A stretch of 7,402 nucleotides of DNA from Firmicutes bacterium UBA4049 (GTDB lineage Bacteria; Bacillota; Desulfotomaculia; Desulfotomaculales; Nap2-2B). A program made the translations under genes and the position numbers. Below the pieces are notes generated by a model. The model was given only the letters and a program-made list of their open reading frames with translations, did no database searches and was not told where the DNA came from. This document shows positions 6,470 through 7,402 of the stretch, in pieces. Numbering within the stretch: the first letter of the stretch is position 1; each line of letters starts with the position of its first letter. The DNA lies in NCBI GenBank assembly GCA_002382755.1, contig DFZT01000022.1, forward strand, positions 6,388 through 13,789, given 5' to 3'.

Positions 6470-6940
6470 ATGTCCGCCATACTGACAAGAGAAATAACCG
6501 CCTTACTGGCGCAGGATTTGCCTGAAAGTATAGTCTTCACACTGGTAGTGTTTAGTTTTCTCTGTCTGAGGTTTGATTTTAAAAAGATAGCTGTAATCGC
6601 CGTGCTTCAGAGTGCAACGAATTTAGTGCGGTTGTTGCCCGTTGCTTTTGGAGTGCATACAGTAGTTCTTGTAATTTCACTGGCTATTTATACGCATCTG
6701 GTCACAAAGGCGCGTTTGAGCAGGGTTTTTCTGGCGGTGTTTGGCGCTTTTGTAATTTGCTGTTTGGCAGAAATGATTTATTCAGTGCCGCTAATGAAGA
6801 TAACAGGCAGGACATATGAAGAGGCTTTTGCCAACCCCATGCTCAGGGAATTATACAGCATTCCCTACCAGTTGGTTTTGCTGGCTGTCGCTCTGGTAAA
6901 GAATTATTACAATTATCGGCGGGGGAAAATTTCAGCATAA
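6470..6940 (+). CDS. Five-helix membrane protein resembling the sensor domain of AgrC/Spo0B-type kinases, kinase domain absent
   Basis: A 156-residue integral membrane protein of unknown function. Hydrophobic segments at about 19-35, 38-60, 62-80, 85-110 and 128-148 predict five helices, with short basic loops (RFDFKK, TKARLSR) and a basic C-terminal tail (YYNYRRGKISA). The pattern, with FGVHT after the second helix and a conserved-looking NPMLRELYSIPYQL before the last, reminds me of the N-terminal membrane part of AgrC-like sensor kinases found in spore-forming clostridia. Translation ends before any H-box or ATPase domain. ATG 6470 is the first start after the in-frame stop at 6458-6460; its SD is weak (GGAG 6453-6456, 13 bases away). 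It precedes agrB by only 15 bases, in the same frame, so the two are surely co-transcribed and it probably acts in peptide signalling. That role is inference; similarity is judged by eye. Confidence 0.75.
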   Translation: MSAILTREITALLAQDLPESIVFTLVVFSFLCLRFDFKKIAVIAVLQSATNLVRLLPVAFGVHTVVLVISLAIYTHLVTKARLSRVFLAVFGAFVICCLAEMIYSVPLMKITGRTYEEAFANPMLRELYSIPYQLVLLAVALVKNYYNYRRGKISA

Positions 6941-6955
6941 GGAAGTGCAGGTGAT

Positions 6956-7402
6956 TTGTTTAAAGTCGATCTCCCAAAATCTGCGGCAGGATTCTTAAAA
7001 GACAGGCTGGGTTTAAGCAATGAGGATGAAGAAATCGCTGTCTACAGCCTGGAGATGATCATCTACGGCGGAGCAGGCCTTCTTCTGGTATGTGTCGCGG
7101 GATGGTTGCTCAAATGTCTGGCTGTTACTTTAATAGTTTTAATTACGGTAATGTCGCTGCGCTCTTTTGCCGGCGGCGCTCATAGCTCTTCGCCTTATAT
7201 TTGTATTTTAGTCAGCACAATTATAGTACCGCTTTTAGGCAAGCTGGCCGTAACAGCAGCGCCTTATTGTTCATATCCTGCTCTTGTTCTGGTAATTACC
7301 GGCGGCTCTATCGTATCCCTGGCCGCGGTATGGCGCTTGGCCCCGGCGGAGTCGCCAAAAAAGCCCATCTCTTCGGAGCGGCACAGACGGCAGCTGCGTT
7401 TG
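6956..7402 (+). CDS. agrB: AgrB-family peptide-processing membrane protease (partial, 3' end beyond window)
   Basis: AgrB is a membrane cysteine endopeptidase that trims the C terminus of the AgrD propeptide and helps form the cyclic autoinducer. The window holds the first 149 residues, with no stop. Seen: an amphipathic N-terminal stretch (1-28), hydrophobic helices at about 35-52 and 54-67, then MSLRSFAGGAHSSSPYIC with catalytic His76 and Cys83, seven apart exactly as in characterised AgrB, preceded by the conserved Arg69 and GG. Further helices lie at about 84-97 and 105-125, and a basic segment PKKPISSERHRRQLRL (134-149) is typical of the family before its last helices. The start is TTG 6956: the preceding in-frame stop is TAA 6938-6940, no ATG or GTG is available, and GGAAG (6941-6945) lies 10 bases upstream. 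AGGTGA (6949-6954) is closer but only 1 base away. A small agrD gene would be expected just past the right edge. Confidence 0.88.
   Translation, partial: MFKVDLPKSAAGFLKDRLGLSNEDEEIAVYSLEMIIYGGAGLLLVCVAGWLLKCLAVTLIVLITVMSLRSFAGGAHSSSPYICILVSTIIVPLLGKLAVTAAPYCSYPALVLVITGGSIVSLAAVWRLAPAESPKKPISSERHRRQLRL

Noticed and set aside
6466..6471. TATAAT overlapping the ATG at 6470 as a promoter for agrB
   Set aside because: There is no -35-like hexamer at 15-19 bases upstream (sequence there is AGGGATAT-like), and transcription would start inside the five-helix gene. CATAAT at 6433-6438 also lacks a -35 partner.
1..7402. CRISPR arrays, tRNA or rRNA genes, insertion sequences, attachment sites
   Set aside because: No regularly spaced repeats, cloverleaf sequences, transposase motifs or terminal inverted repeats were seen on either strand; nearly all of the window is explained by coding sequence.

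Overview
The window looks like a chromosomal segment of a moderately AT-rich, Gram-positive, endospore-former-type clostridium. My best guess is the Peptococcaceae/Desulfotomaculum-Pelotomaculum neighbourhood. This rests on the acpS-nnr-alr order, the LytS/LytTR pair, the AgrB homologue and the frequent non-ATG starts with strong Shine-Dalgarno (SD) sequences. It is inferred from gene content, not from a search.

Layout. Positions 9-926 (minus) encode an extended short-chain dehydrogenase (SDR), an NAD-dependent sugar epimerase/dehydratase-like protein. It diverges from everything else. The gap 927-1115 holds two overlapping, oppositely directed sigma-A-type promoters that share the 8-base palindrome ATTATAAT as their -10 elements. 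The rightward promoter should start an operon: a LytS-family sensor kinase (1116-2447), its LytTR response regulator (2419-3216, overlapping by 29 bases), holo-ACP synthase acpS (3239-3619), the bifunctional NAD(P)HX repair enzyme nnr (3622-5175) and alanine racemase alr (5192-6319). The gaps are 22, 2 and 16 bases and I see no terminator between these genes, so the two-component system and the three housekeeping enzymes are probably co-transcribed.

After a 150-base gap with no clear terminator or promoter (but a curious broken mini-ORF) come a 156-residue five-helix membrane protein (6470-6940) and the start of an agrB gene (6956 to the window end). AgrB has the expected catalytic His and Cys, so a cyclic-peptide quorum-sensing locus begins here and runs off the right edge. 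The five-helix protein resembles the membrane sensor part of AgrC-like kinases but has no kinase domain.

Recurring theme: several starts are not ATG. acpS and agrB use TTG, alr needs CTG (or ATA), and the sensor kinase apparently starts at ACG, because its first membrane helix lies upstream of the first standard start codon. The points most worth following are the divergent promoter with its flanking dyad, the non-standard starts, and the kinase-less sensor-like protein paired with agrB next to a LytTR system.
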